Positions 1-7,155 of a stretch of DNA of 64,000 nt are shown here, piece after piece. The stretch's first letter is position 1; the number at the start of each line of letters is the position of its first letter. Under the pieces are notes generated by a model. The model ran no database searches. It worked only from the letters and a program-made list of their open reading frames with translations, and had not been told where the DNA came from. Source of the DNA: Actinomyces minihominis (GTDB lineage: Bacteria > Actinomycetota > Actinomycetes > Actinomycetales > Actinomycetaceae); the NCBI RefSeq assembly GCF_900187855.1, contig NZ_FYEG01000004.1, forward strand, positions 1 to 64,000, written 5' to 3'. Made by a program: the position numbers and the translations under genes.

Positions 1-303
1 CCCCAAATGAATACCATCCACAAACACCACATGATGGACCTCATCCACCACGCCCGGCAGGGGCCACACCTCCCACAAACCCTGAGTGCGACGCCGGAAC
101 GACCGTCCCGCCCCCGGCATATCGCACTGACGCTCCCGAGACAGCAGCCAGGCTAAGAACTCCTCTAAATGCTTGGCGCGAGTATCCAAAGTAACCACCT
201 GAGAGATCCCGCAAACCCGACACCGCCACCGCTGACGACCAGTTGAAGTCTTGCCATGACGAGTCATCACCTTGCCGCAAACAGGGCACTTCGGAATGTT
301 CAT
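1..303 (-). CDS. IS1249-type (IS256 group) transposase, N-terminal part, cut by window edge
   Basis: Reading the minus strand from an ATG at 303 gives 101 codons with no stop before base 1, so only the N-terminus is present. It opens with a zinc-ribbon-like pair, CPVCGKVM and a later WRCRVCG, typical of the DNA-binding head of IS1249-like transposases (M-x-CPxCG...RWRCxxCG). A basic stretch and the start of an RNase H-like core (VVFVDGIHLG, where the Asp would be the first catalytic acid) follow. The assignment rests on remembered family pattern, so the exact IS is not named. The upstream side (322-480) carries tandem repeats that may belong to the element end. Confidence 0.75.
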   Translation of the reverse strand, partial: MNIPKCPVCGKVMTRHGKTSTGRQRWRCRVCGISQVVTLDTRAKHLEEFLAWLLSRERQCDMPGAGRSFRRRTQGLWEVWPLPGVVDEVHHVVFVDGIHLG

Positions 304-321
304 CACCCAAACATGCAGGCA

Positions 322-480
322 ACCAACTTCAACCCCGACTTTGCCGCGCCATCACAAAGGAAACTAAACCCCACAGCAACACAAACTGTCCGACCTTCAA
401 GTTGGCAACCACCAACTTCAACCCCGACTTTGTCGCACCATCACAAGCACAACCCGACCCGCGAGCAACACCAGCTGTCC
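322..480. repeat. Two imperfect ~89-bp tandem units upstream of the transposase gene
   Basis: A 36-bp segment at 322-357 recurs at 411-446 with two mismatches (both start ACCAACTTCAACCCCGACTT). A shorter match follows each copy (AGCAACAC..A.CTGTCC near 376 and 465), so the period is about 89 bp. The units lie just upstream of the transposase start. They may be the outer end of the insertion sequence or a host repeat at the insertion point; the sequence does not separate these options. No gene is seen between 304 and 543. Confidence 0.6.
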
Positions 481-543
481 TATAAGCCGTTTTTCAACCC
501 ATTACACCAAGGCACCTCGCGATGCCCGTGGGTCAAAGTTTGC

Positions 544-897
544 TTACTCGGAGTCTTTCGGGAGCAGGGCCTGAAGGTCCTGCGCAGCCTGGACGATGGC
601 ACCGTGGTGGTACTGGGTTGCCTCTTCTTCCGCGGCGATAAGCGCTGAACGGTAAACATCGCGGAAATCGCCATAAGGGAAGCTGTAGTTCGACTTCTCG
701 CCGTAGGATCCCCCTGCGCGGATTCCTAGGTTCCACTCGGCGTAGCCCTTCATGCCCCGCTCGTGGATGTATTCCTTTTGCTGTTCCGAAGAGGGAGCTG
801 CCTTGTCCCAGTCACCTTGCTTGTCGAGAACGTAGCGTCCATCAGCGATGAGCTGCTTGGCGTGCTCGAAGGCATCACGGTTGAGTTCTGTAGCCAT
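544..897 (-). CDS. Conserved small protein of unknown function (copy A of a paralogous pair)
   Basis: 117 residues, ATG preceded by AAAGGGACA as ribosome site. The protein is acidic, soluble and has no membrane segment. A central block (WNLGIRAGGSYGEKSNYSFP followed by YGDFRDVYRSALIAAE) is shared with a second copy at 6068-6418, where it reads WHLGIKVGGSYGEKGTYSFP. The resemblance runs over the whole length, so the two are clear paralogues. I recall similar short proteins in many bacteria with the pattern WHLG...YxFPYGDFxxVxRxGLxAAExRA, but no function is known to me. A divergent or convergent metal-protein/acetyltransferase neighbourhood accompanies both copies (see findings). Confidence 0.8.
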   Translation of the reverse strand: MATELNRDAFEHAKQLIADGRYVLDKQGDWDKAAPSSEQQKEYIHERGMKGYAEWNLGIRAGGSYGEKSNYSFPYGDFRDVYRSALIAAEEEATQYHHGAIVQAAQDLQALLPKDSE

Positions 898-972
898 GTA
901 TTGTCCCTTTCCTGGAAACCGGCCGCCTGTCTTGTTCGATTCTATGGTTCTTACTATCCTGCCGCCTGCGAC

Positions 973-2406
973 TCAGTGAACTTTTCCTCTTGTATGTCCA
1001 GGGAGTGCGACGCTGGCGAGCATCACCGCCGTAAGGAGGAACAAAAACACGCTTATGCCCCAGATTGTCATATACCCCGACAATGCGGTGATCCGGTCAG
1101 GGCCACGGAACGCAGCAAGCACCTGCTTGAACACCGCACCGCCGACGGCTCCGCCCATCGCGAGAAGCGCGGAGTAAATGCCGTTGGCGATGCCGGTACG
1201 GCCAAGGGGCGCAGCATGAGAGACCAAGGCGGGCAAGGTACCGACCAAAACCCCCAGACCAAAGCCCGTCAAGATTCCCGAAATCCAGAATGCGAGGACG
1301 TAGTGGGGCAGGACGAGGACGACCAACTGTCCCACCGCGCCGAGCAACGCCGCGCTAACCAGCGTTCGGCGCATTCCGGCCTTCGCCGCGATGAAGGATG
1401 AAAGGAAGGCGCCGGCCGCAGCAAAGATCAGCATGATCGCAATCATGGTCGCCAACAGAGAGGGCCCTGCTCCAAACCCGTAACCAAATTTCTCGGGGTC
1501 GCGACTGAGGTAGTCGGCAAGGTTTGGCGGAGCATCAATCATGATGATCCCCATTGCGAACGCGGACGCGTAAAGCGGGCCCATAGCCTTAGAAACGACG
1601 AGCTTCAAGTCCACCGCTGGGTCCGGGGAGCGCTGTTCCCACCACAGCCAGATGGCGAAGAGGACGGCGGTCGCAGCAAAAAGAATCAGGGAAAGCCGGG
1701 CATGTGATGGACCCATGAAGGCCAAAGCCAAAATCAGCGTCACGAGGAGCAACCCCAGCCCCACAAAACCCACCCAGTCGATCTTGCCAGCGGATAGGTC
1801 GACGTCTGCTGGCAAGAAGAAGAACACGACAACGGTCGACAGGGCCACCATCAGCACCGGCACCATGAGAATGGTGGGCAAATTAGGAAGGAGCGCCTCC
1901 GCGGCTCCAGCGGCGAGAGTCCCAACGACGATCCCGCCCATTAGGGAGGCAGAAATAATACTGATTGACCGTGTGGTTGAACCTTGGCTTGCCCGAACGT
2001 AAATGATAGCGATCGCGAGCGGCAGCCAAACTCCCAGAGGGCCGATCAGCACCCGCCCCAAAAGCACGATCGCATACGTGGGGGCCACCGCCACCAGCAC
2101 CGTCCCGACTAGGACGACCCCTATGGCGGCCCGCAAGACTCGGCGGGGCCCATACACGTCTCCCATCCGCGCCATGAGCGGAACCATGACGGCCGCCGCC
2201 ATCGCCTGCGCGGTTTGGAACCAGTTCATCGCCTCACCAGAGACGCCGACCTGCGCCGCGATCGCCGGCAGCAAAGGAGTGTAGAAACCCTGTACGAATC
2301 CGCTGGTTATCTCAATGAAGACGAGAAAAACCAGGACTGACCCCGCTGCTCCGCGGGCGGCACCGACCGCGTTTGGTTGCGCCGTGCGCGGCATTCCTTG
2401 GCTCAT
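973..2406 (-). CDS. MFS multidrug exporter, DHA2-like
   Basis: 477 residues with about 14 hydrophobic segments, the usual size of the 14-TMS drug:H+ antiporter group. The loop after the second helix carries the MFS motif A in the form MARMGDVYGPRRVLR. The product should sit in the cytoplasmic membrane and pump out hydrophobic compounds; the substrate cannot be told from sequence. It lies 55 bp downstream of, and in the same direction as, the PadR regulator at 2462-3106, so the pair is probably one operon repressed by PadR and relieved by a transported ligand. The start at 2406 has only a weak ribosome site. Confidence 0.85.
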   Translation of the reverse strand: MSQGMPRTAQPNAVGAARGAAGSVLVFLVFIEITSGFVQGFYTPLLPAIAAQVGVSGEAMNWFQTAQAMAAAVMVPLMARMGDVYGPRRVLRAAIGVVLVGTVLVAVAPTYAIVLLGRVLIGPLGVWLPLAIAIIYVRASQGSTTRSISIISASLMGGIVVGTLAAGAAEALLPNLPTILMVPVLMVALSTVVVFFFLPADVDLSAGKIDWVGFVGLGLLLVTLILALAFMGPSHARLSLILFAATAVLFAIWLWWEQRSPDPAVDLKLVVSKAMGPLYASAFAMGIIMIDAPPNLADYLSRDPEKFGYGFGAGPSLLATMIAIMLIFAAAGAFLSSFIAAKAGMRRTLVSAALLGAVGQLVVLVLPHYVLAFWISGILTGFGLGVLVGTLPALVSHAAPLGRTGIANGIYSALLAMGGAVGGAVFKQVLAAFRGPDRITALSGYMTIWGISVFLFLLTAVMLASVALPGHTRGKVH

Positions 2407-2461
2407 ATGTGAAGTTTACGGCTTAGAGGTTCGCCTGGCCCGTTTTCGCGTAGGTTCGTCT

Positions 2462-3106
2462 TTACTTGGCCAGCCTCTTGAGTTCTTTGCGGAGCTCGTG
2501 GATCTTCGCAGTGGCCTCCGCCAACTGTTCGTCGGTTGCATCCATGGACAGTTCGCGAACTTGGTTCATCAGCCGGTGCGTTGCGTGGCGCAGTCCATCG
2601 GCACCTTCTCGAGCGCCCTCGGTTTGCTCCCACACTCTTGCAATGTCTTCTTCTCGCTCGCGGACGTGGGCTTCCCCGGAAGCGGTTATCGAAAACTCGT
2701 TTCCGCCTCCCTCTGCAGCCACCGAGGCCACAAGCCCTTCATCAACAAGCTGCGCCAGCGTTGGGTAAACGGAACCCGGACTGGCCTTCCATACTCCGTC
2801 GGTCCTCTGCTCAATCCTTTGGATGAGGGCGTACCCAGTTCCGGCCTCTTCTACTAGAAGGGCGAGGAGGGCCAGTCGGACGTCACCGCGGCGGGCGCGT
2901 CCTCGTCGTGGACCGGGCATTTCCCCGCGGCCACGTCGGTCCGGACCGTGTCCACGTCCTTTGCCATGGCCCCTCCCATGGCGCATGCCGCGTTCTCCAC
3001 CGTGGTCCATGCGCGGAGGTTCGTGGTGCTGTCGCCGCTGTCCAGGGGCGCCGTGTCTGTGCGGACCTGCATGCCCGCCCATATCTAAATCGTCAAAAAA
3101 GTTCAT
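2462..3106 (-). CDS. PadR-family transcriptional regulator
   Basis: 214 residues. The first 70 are a low-complexity His/Gly/Arg-rich tail (repeated HG, RG, GRGHG), which could bind metal or nucleic acid. The winged helix follows (VRLALLALLVEEAGTGYALI, then SPGSVYPTLAQLVDEGLV), with a C-terminal helical part. PadR proteins repress neighbouring efflux genes; the MFS gene directly downstream fits. The start is supported by GAAGGA seven bases before ATG. An inverted repeat with ATATCG cores at 3164-3208 overlaps a promoter-like sequence for this gene and is a good autoregulatory operator. Confidence 0.88.
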   Translation of the reverse strand: MNFFDDLDMGGHAGPHRHGAPGQRRQHHEPPRMDHGGERGMRHGRGHGKGRGHGPDRRGRGEMPGPRRGRARRGDVRLALLALLVEEAGTGYALIQRIEQRTDGVWKASPGSVYPTLAQLVDEGLVASVAAEGGGNEFSITASGEAHVREREEDIARVWEQTEGAREGADGLRHATHRLMNQVRELSMDATDEQLAEATAKIHELRKELKRLAK

Positions 3107-3163
3107 GATTCATTCCTTCAGAATCTGTCGTCTTGCGCCAGCGTTTCCCACCGACGCACTTAC

Positions 3164-3208
3164 CGACATATCGTTACATGCGCGTTTCTTGACGTCAACG
3201 ATATATCG
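3164..3208. promoter_or_regulatory. Putative PadR operator in the divergent padR / reductase promoter region
   Basis: Arms CGACATATCGTT (3164-3175) and AACGATATATCG (3197-3208) are inverted repeats with one mismatch and a 21-bp spacer. PadR operators commonly contain ATAT-type palindromes of this kind. On the minus strand TTGACG at about 3191-3196 followed 16-17 bases later by TAACGA could be the padR promoter, so the operator would cover it. Confidence 0.55.
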
Positions 3209-3301
3209 CTAATAGAAAGCTGGATCACCTTCGCAGCACTGGCCGTGATAGTTTCGCGGTGTGACACGCAGACGTCCGCAGACCTGAAGGAAGTGCTTCC
3301 T

Positions 3302-4012
3302 GTGACCGATGTCGATCCCTTCGAGAGCCGACCTTTTGTGGTCAGCCACGTCGTGACAACCCTCAATGGTCAAGGGCGCGGGGAATTCGAAACTCTTCCC
3401 CTGGCGATAACTGCAGCGGCTCTCTCTGAAGAAATCCGCACCGCTTTCCAAGCCCCCGCCACCCTCATTGATGCTCGCCAGCTCGAAGAACCGATAGGCC
3501 CGTTCCTATTGCCTCCGCCAGAGCCCAGTGCCGATGGCAGAGAGGCGACGCCCCACGACGGCGGATATCTAGTCGTTCTGAACCTGGGTGAGGATCCGCT
3601 CCCATTCGATCCCCTCAACCCACACGCTGGGGCGACCCTCTACCGCCGACTGGAAGTCCTTTCTTCTACCTGCCCACCCGCCCACGTCGATCAGCTAGAG
3701 AAACAAGGAATCCCGCACTTCCAGATCGAGGGCGAAGCCCCCGACCTGGACCTCACTCGCTTTCTGGAAGTCCTGCGCACGAACTACGGGATTGACGCCC
3801 TGGTCAGTATCGCCGGGCCGGAAATCAATTCGCTCCTCCTCCGCAGTGGACTAACCGACGAACTTTCCCTTGTAGTTCTTCCCGTCGTGGAAGCGGGCGC
3901 GCAGACCCAGAACGTCTTTGCGGCCACGTCAAACCCCTTGGGCCCGACGACTTTTACCCTCGTCAGCGCACAAGCTCTCGAGGATGGCATCCTGTGGACA
4001 AGGTACCGGTAA
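3302..4012 (+). CDS. RibD C-terminal-domain (dihydrofolate reductase-like) protein
   Basis: 236 residues from GTG 3302. The start follows AAGGAAG by eight bases and places the family opening (RPFVVSHVVTTLNG, like RPYVxxHxxTSLDG in RibD_C proteins) near residue 9. The frame is open back to GTG 3245, but that codon has no ribosome site. The last third reads IDALVSIAGPEINSLLLRSG then LTDELSLVVLPVV, matching the end of NADPH-binding RibD/DHFR folds (GGGxLNxxLLxxGLVDE), with the usual GGG changed to AGP. It is probably an NAD(P)H-dependent reductase of unknown substrate. No riboflavin genes are nearby. Confidence 0.75.
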   Translation: MTDVDPFESRPFVVSHVVTTLNGQGRGEFETLPLAITAAALSEEIRTAFQAPATLIDARQLEEPIGPFLLPPPEPSADGREATPHDGGYLVVLNLGEDPLPFDPLNPHAGATLYRRLEVLSSTCPPAHVDQLEKQGIPHFQIEGEAPDLDLTRFLEVLRTNYGIDALVSIAGPEINSLLLRSGLTDELSLVVLPVVEAGAQTQNVFAATSNPLGPTTFTLVSAQALEDGILWTRYR

Positions 4013-4076
4013 TCTAGGGGGGTAGAACCCAAGCACTGACACCGACAACTACTTCGATAAAGAGAGGTGACGATAC

Positions 4077-4361
4077 ATGAACTCCCATGACGAAACGGAC
4101 ACCTCCCTGCCGCCGTTGCGCCAGACAATAGCCCCTGGAGAAAAAGAAACCTGCGACTGCGCCAAGTGCCAGTGTCAAGCCTGCGCGGGAATCGGAAACA
4201 CCCATTGCGCCTGCTGCGCGCACGGATGCGCCTGCTGTGGACACAACGCCGACGCAAAATGCGACTGCCCTGAGGATTGTGGCTGCCGTCCAGGTGACTG
4301 CAACTGCGGGCACGGACCCTGCGCGTCAGGCAGCGGGACGGCCTGCGGATGTGGGGCCTAG
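4077..4361 (+). CDS. Cysteine-rich metallothionein-like protein
   Basis: 94 residues with 20 cysteines between positions 26 and 92, spaced as CxC, CxxC and CxCC (C26, C28, C31, C33, C36; C44, C46, C47; C51, C53, C54; C62, C64; C68, C70; C75, C77; C82; C90, C92) and five histidines. A leading ~20-residue stretch lacks cysteine. The start has a good ribosome site (GAGAGGTGA). The spacing is what zinc/copper/cadmium-binding metallothioneins show, but it does not match one named family that I recognise. A truncated GNAT acetyltransferase gene follows, and a His-rich protein plus intact GNAT at 6667-7787 forms a parallel pair. An overlapping frame at 4349-4438 encodes a further CPAC...CTC segment. 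Confidence 0.75.
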   Translation: MNSHDETDTSLPPLRQTIAPGEKETCDCAKCQCQACAGIGNTHCACCAHGCACCGHNADAKCDCPEDCGCRPGDCNCGHGPCASGSGTACGCGA

Positions 4362-4438
4362 AAGACAAACACGTCTGCCCTGCATGCGGTGCCCCCTTGA
4401 ACGACGGCAAACCTTGCACTTGCGGGCGGCCAACTTGA
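4349..4438 (+). CDS. Possible 29-codon ORF with zinc-ribbon-like cysteines overlapping the end of the Cys-rich gene
   Basis: ATG 4349 lies inside the last codons of the Cys-rich gene in another frame. Translation gives MWGLEDKHVCPACGAPLNDG then KPCTCGRPT and stop, with a CPAC...CTC metal-binding pattern. Such cysteine pairing is unlikely by chance next to a Cys-rich gene. It may be a C-terminal part of that protein separated by a frameshift (mutation or programmed), or a separate coupled small protein. No ribosome site is obvious. Confidence 0.35.
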   Translation: MWGLEDKHVCPACGAPLNDGKPCTCGRPT

Positions 4439-4474
4439 CCTCCACACACCCTCGACTACTTGCCTTTGGACAAC

Positions 4475-5209
4475 ATGTCCTCACCTAAGCGCGGAGATGC
4501 GCCACCAACGATAGAGCCGGCCCAACTCGCCGACAGCCGCACTCTGGCCGCGCTATACGCGACGGCGTTTTCGCCCGACCCAGTCTGGTCAGCGATCGTG
4601 CCCAACAACCGGCTTCGGCCCCACGTGATCCGCCGCTCCTTCAGCCGCGATATGCGTCGCGGAGGCTACCGCCATGTCGACGTGGTGCGTGGCGACGACG
4701 GTGAGATACTCGCGGCCCTGAACTACGCATCGCCTTCAGATAGCACGGCCAGTGAAGCAAGGCCCTCTTGGCGAGGACGCGGTAGGCAGATCGTTCAAGA
4801 GGCGCTACCGCGACTGCTCCTGATGGCGCCGAGCGCGCGTCGCGGACTGATGCATGACCAAGCCGTTCACGCCTGTCGCCCGGAAGAGCCCCACTGGTAC
4901 CTGCGCGACCTAGTAACCTCCCCCAGCGCGCAAGGCGGCGGCCTCATCCGAAAGGCTCGCGAAGCTGAAGCCGGTATTTCCGGCCTCCCACTCCCCCTCA
5001 TTGATGAACTTCGTCAGGTTCTCAGAGATAAACCGATAAAAGAGGATCCCCAGCACATAGGACTTGAAATCCCAGCCATCCACAGACCCGCGAAGATCGT
5101 TCGCTACCTGCCATATCGTCTTGTGAAGGTCTGCCCGCTGCTGCTCTCTCATGTTCTGCCCAACCACTTTCTATCGCGCCACACTGCACGACTTGCGCCT
5201 GGTGGATAA
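4475..5209 (+). pseudogene. Truncated GNAT acetyltransferase fused out of context to antisense hsdM sequence
   Basis: Residues from ATG 4475 to about 4940 align well with the intact acetyltransferase at 7152-7787 (PVWSAIVPNNRLRPHVIRRS versus PTWTAIVPNQRLRRFTIRSG; EPHWYLRDLVTSP versus GPHWYFRDLVTSP). Homology stops just after this, at the point where the acetyl-CoA-binding motif (ARNRGIGTMLL in the intact copy) should begin. The rest of the open frame is simply the complement of an hsdM fragment. The protein therefore lacks its cofactor site and is most likely inactive. A TTG at 4460 is also open upstream. It follows the Cys-rich gene on the same strand. Confidence 0.75.
4910..5152 (-). pseudogene. 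Type I restriction-modification methylase HsdM, N-terminal remnant
   Basis: The minus strand from ATG 5152 encodes the N-terminal helical domain of HsdM (LHKTIWQVANDLRGSVDGWD, then FKSYVLGILFYRFISENLT, ending at SFASLSDE). After about residue 70 (near 4940) the similarity ends and the frame closes at 4910 inside acetyltransferase sequence. A complete HsdM is some 500 residues, so over 80% is missing, and there is no hsdS or hsdR here. The open frame extends upstream to GTG 5167. The fragment is head-to-head with the truncated GNAT gene and close to the 3' side of a tRNA-Pro gene, consistent with the scar of a lost island. Confidence 0.8.
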
Positions 5210-5283
5210 CGCCCGTTAGACGACCATGTCCTAACGTATCCGTAGGCTCCGACATCTGTCATCTTGCCCGCCAAATAGCAACG

Positions 5284-5320
5284 AAAAAGTGGGACATCAT
5301 TAGTTGATGTCCCACTTTTT
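5284..5320. terminator. Bidirectional Rho-independent terminator beyond tRNA-Pro
   Basis: A perfect 16-bp inverted repeat (AAAAAGTGGGACATCA, five-base loop, complement) at 5284-5299 and 5305-5320. The A/T ends give a U-run on either strand. On the minus strand it lies seven bases after the tRNA-Pro gene; on the plus strand it would stop transcription from the Cys-rich/GNAT side. Confidence 0.85.
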
Positions 5321-5326
5321 AAAACG

Positions 5327-5400
5327 TCGGGGCGACAGGATTCGAACCTGCGACCTTCCGGTCCCAAACCGGACGCGCTACCAAGCTGCGCCACGCCCCG
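5327..5400 (-). tRNA. tRNA-Pro (anticodon TGG)
   Basis: The minus strand folds as a 74-base tRNA. The acceptor arms CGGGGCG and CGCCCCG (5394-5400, 5328-5334) pair fully, the anticodon loop contains TTTGGGA with TGG, the T loop is GGTTCGAATCC, and the discriminator base is A. CCA is not encoded. A terminator follows directly. Confidence 0.93.
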
Positions 5401-5536
5401 AGGCCTGACCACGCCGTTTGACCGGCTTGATCACAGCAATGCTACGCACCGCCGTCGATCATCATACCGATAGTTGACTCAAAGCCTGACATTAGAAATC
5501 GCCGGTTAAGTCACATGGTCGTGGTTGGTTTGTGCC

Positions 5537-5845
5537 TTAGAACTTGAAGTCAACAGCAACTCTGGCGCTGACAACCGCACGGATCTGCTTGACAACCTCA
5601 AGGTGAGCGGGGTGAACAGCGTAGTTCCGCAGCGCTTCTTCGTCCTCGAAATCAACCACCAGGCCGAAATCCCAGTTCTCTTCATCATTCATGCAGTTCG
5701 GACCCGCCTGCAGATCGATGATCCCGGGAACCACGCCTACCAGGGCGCGCAGTTCAGCGGAGAGTCTCTCTGCCACGTCCTCACGAACTGCATTCGAGCC
5801 GAGTTTGTCAGCTGAGATCTTCCACATGACCACATGTCGCAGCAT
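5537..5845 (-). CDS. Dabb-family (stress-responsive alpha/beta barrel) protein
   Basis: 102 residues with the full Dabb domain: opening MLRHVVMWKI, central GIIDLQAGPN, WDFGLVVDFEDEEALRNYAV and HPAHLEVVKQI near the end. Dabb proteins form dimeric ferredoxin-like barrels. Some are induced by salt stress in plants and others act as small-molecule cyclases, so no reaction can be named. A good ribosome site (GAGGGG) precedes ATG 5845. It stands alone between tRNA-Pro and the conserved protein at 6068. Confidence 0.88.
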   Translation of the reverse strand: MLRHVVMWKISADKLGSNAVREDVAERLSAELRALVGVVPGIIDLQAGPNCMNDEENWDFGLVVDFEDEEALRNYAVHPAHLEVVKQIRAVVSARVAVDFKF

Positions 5846-6011
5846 GTTCTACCCCTCTTCTACTTGGACTTCCTCAACTCTACTGCTCCCCCAAAAGCAA
5901 CTGAAATCACCCTGGGAAAGACACTGAGGGACATGGTGAAGCGGGTCGTCCTCTGGTTCTGTGAGTGTCAGCTTTCGCTGCTTGGAAGGCACGGTCAGCC
6001 AAAAAGGAAGG

Positions 6012-6040
6012 AACCCGCATCCATTAACCGGATGCGGGTT
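6012..6040 (-). terminator. Rho-independent terminator for the gene at 6068-6418
   Basis: An 11-bp perfect stem, AACCCGCATCC (6012-6022) with GGATGCGGGTT (6030-6040), and a 7-base loop. On the minus strand it is followed by CTTCCTTTTT. It sits 28 bases after the stop of the minus-strand gene. Confidence 0.7.
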
Positions 6041-6067
6041 ACCTAACCTGCTGCTGGGAAAAAGCGA

Positions 6068-6418
6068 CTACTCAACTTCGGGGAACATAGCCAGCAGGTC
6101 ATCAGCTGCCTGCTCAACTGCTCCGTGGTGGAACTCTGCAGCACGTTCCTTGGCTGCGATGAGACCCGAGCGGTACACCTTTTCAAAGTCACCGTAAGGG
6201 AAGCTGTAGGTGCCCTTTTCGCCATAGGAACCGCCAACCTTGATCCCCAGGTGCCACTTGCCGAAGCCTTCCATTCCGTGTTCGTGAATGTAAGCGTTCT
6301 GGGCCTCGGTGTCCGGGTTGATCTCTGCCCACTCACCGTGCTTGTCATTGACGAACTTGCCGTCCTCAATCAGCTGGCGTGCGTACTCAACGGCCTCGCG
6401 GTTTGCATCAATCGACAT
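6068..6418 (-). CDS. Conserved small protein of unknown function (copy B)
   Basis: 116 residues from ATG 6418, chosen because GGAG stands eight bases upstream and the paralogue at 544-897 begins at the equivalent point; the frame is open 13 codons further. The shared core includes YIHEHGMEGFGKWHLGIKVG, GSYGEKGTYSFPYGDF and VYRSGLIAAKERAAEFHHGA. It has no membrane segment or known catalytic motif. It is transcribed away from the His-rich protein gene at 6667, with a 248-bp shared upstream region where nothing else is recognised. Function unknown. Confidence 0.82.
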   Translation of the reverse strand: MSIDANREAVEYARQLIEDGKFVNDKHGEWAEINPDTEAQNAYIHEHGMEGFGKWHLGIKVGGSYGEKGTYSFPYGDFEKVYRSGLIAAKERAAEFHHGAVEQAADDLLAMFPEVE

Positions 6419-6666
6419 ACTCTGTCTCCGTTCTGAAGAACTACTGGTCCTAACCATGACAGTCTACTTCCCTCATAGGAACAGTCCGTTCCAAGTTGCC
6501 CCGACGAAGCTATCCGCTGAGACCGCGCCCTCAACCAGCGTTGCTCCGGCCGCAAGAGTACCCTGGAAGGAAGATTCAACCCGAGGACCGAGTTCGGCGA
6601 CTGCCCTGTGCAAACTTGCGAAACGAACGAGAAGCAGGTCCGCGCTAAAAGAGAGGTCGAAGAGAG

Positions 6667-7155
6667 ATGTCCCAAGAAGAGATTCCCCTGGAAGATGTAA
6701 GTTCTGAGCCGACTAAGTGCGGTTGCGGCAAGCACCACGGCGAAGGACACGGTTGCCGTTGCGGTGGTCATGACCACGGACACGGCCACCATCACGGTCA
6801 CGGTCACCATCATGGCCACAGACACGGTGCCGACCGAGGCTGCCCCTGCCGTGGAGGGCACGGCCACGGGCATTCCTACGACGTTGAGTTTGCCTATGAG
6901 GGCGAAGGTGATGAGGTGGAAGAGTTCTACCACCCCCACATGATGGGCCCGGTCCCCTTCCATTCTGTCCCCCTGCCCGCCAAGCTACTCCTTGGCGCCC
7001 TGGCGATCGGTGAGATCACGCTTAAGGTGATCGCGATTCGCCGCGCCATTCAACGCCGTGATGAGGCGTGGATTCTGCCGCTGGCACTGGTGAACTCGGT
7101 TGGCATTCTGCCCACCGTCTACCTTTCAACCCATGGCAAGGTTGCCGACAAGTGA
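6667..7155 (+). CDS. Membrane-anchored His-rich metal-binding protein with DUF5652-like tail
   Basis: 162 residues. Positions 18-69 hold 18 histidines and six cysteines in CxC pairs (CGC, CRC, CPC), with HGHGHHHGHG-type runs like the metal-gathering segments of ZIP/CDF transporters and nickel chaperones. An acidic linker follows (about 72-90). Then come two hydrophobic segments (VPLPAKLLLGALAIGEITLK and WILPLALVNSVGILPTVYL) whose NxxGILPxxYL ending resembles DUF5652/PLDc_N-type small membrane proteins. The His-rich part is likely cytoplasmic or at the membrane surface, gathering or sensing Zn, Ni or Co. The stop overlaps the GTG start of the acetyltransferase at 7152, so the two are translationally coupled. 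Confidence 0.78.
   Translation: MSQEEIPLEDVSSEPTKCGCGKHHGEGHGCRCGGHDHGHGHHHGHGHHHGHRHGADRGCPCRGGHGHGHSYDVEFAYEGEGDEVEEFYHPHMMGPVPFHSVPLPAKLLLGALAIGEITLKVIAIRRAIQRRDEAWILPLALVNSVGILPTVYLSTHGKVADK

Noticed and set aside
763-1401. Open frame of 212 codons on the plus strand opposite the MFS gene
   Set aside because: It is the complement of a well-supported transporter gene; the translation has no family pattern and is rich in charged residues from antisense codon bias.
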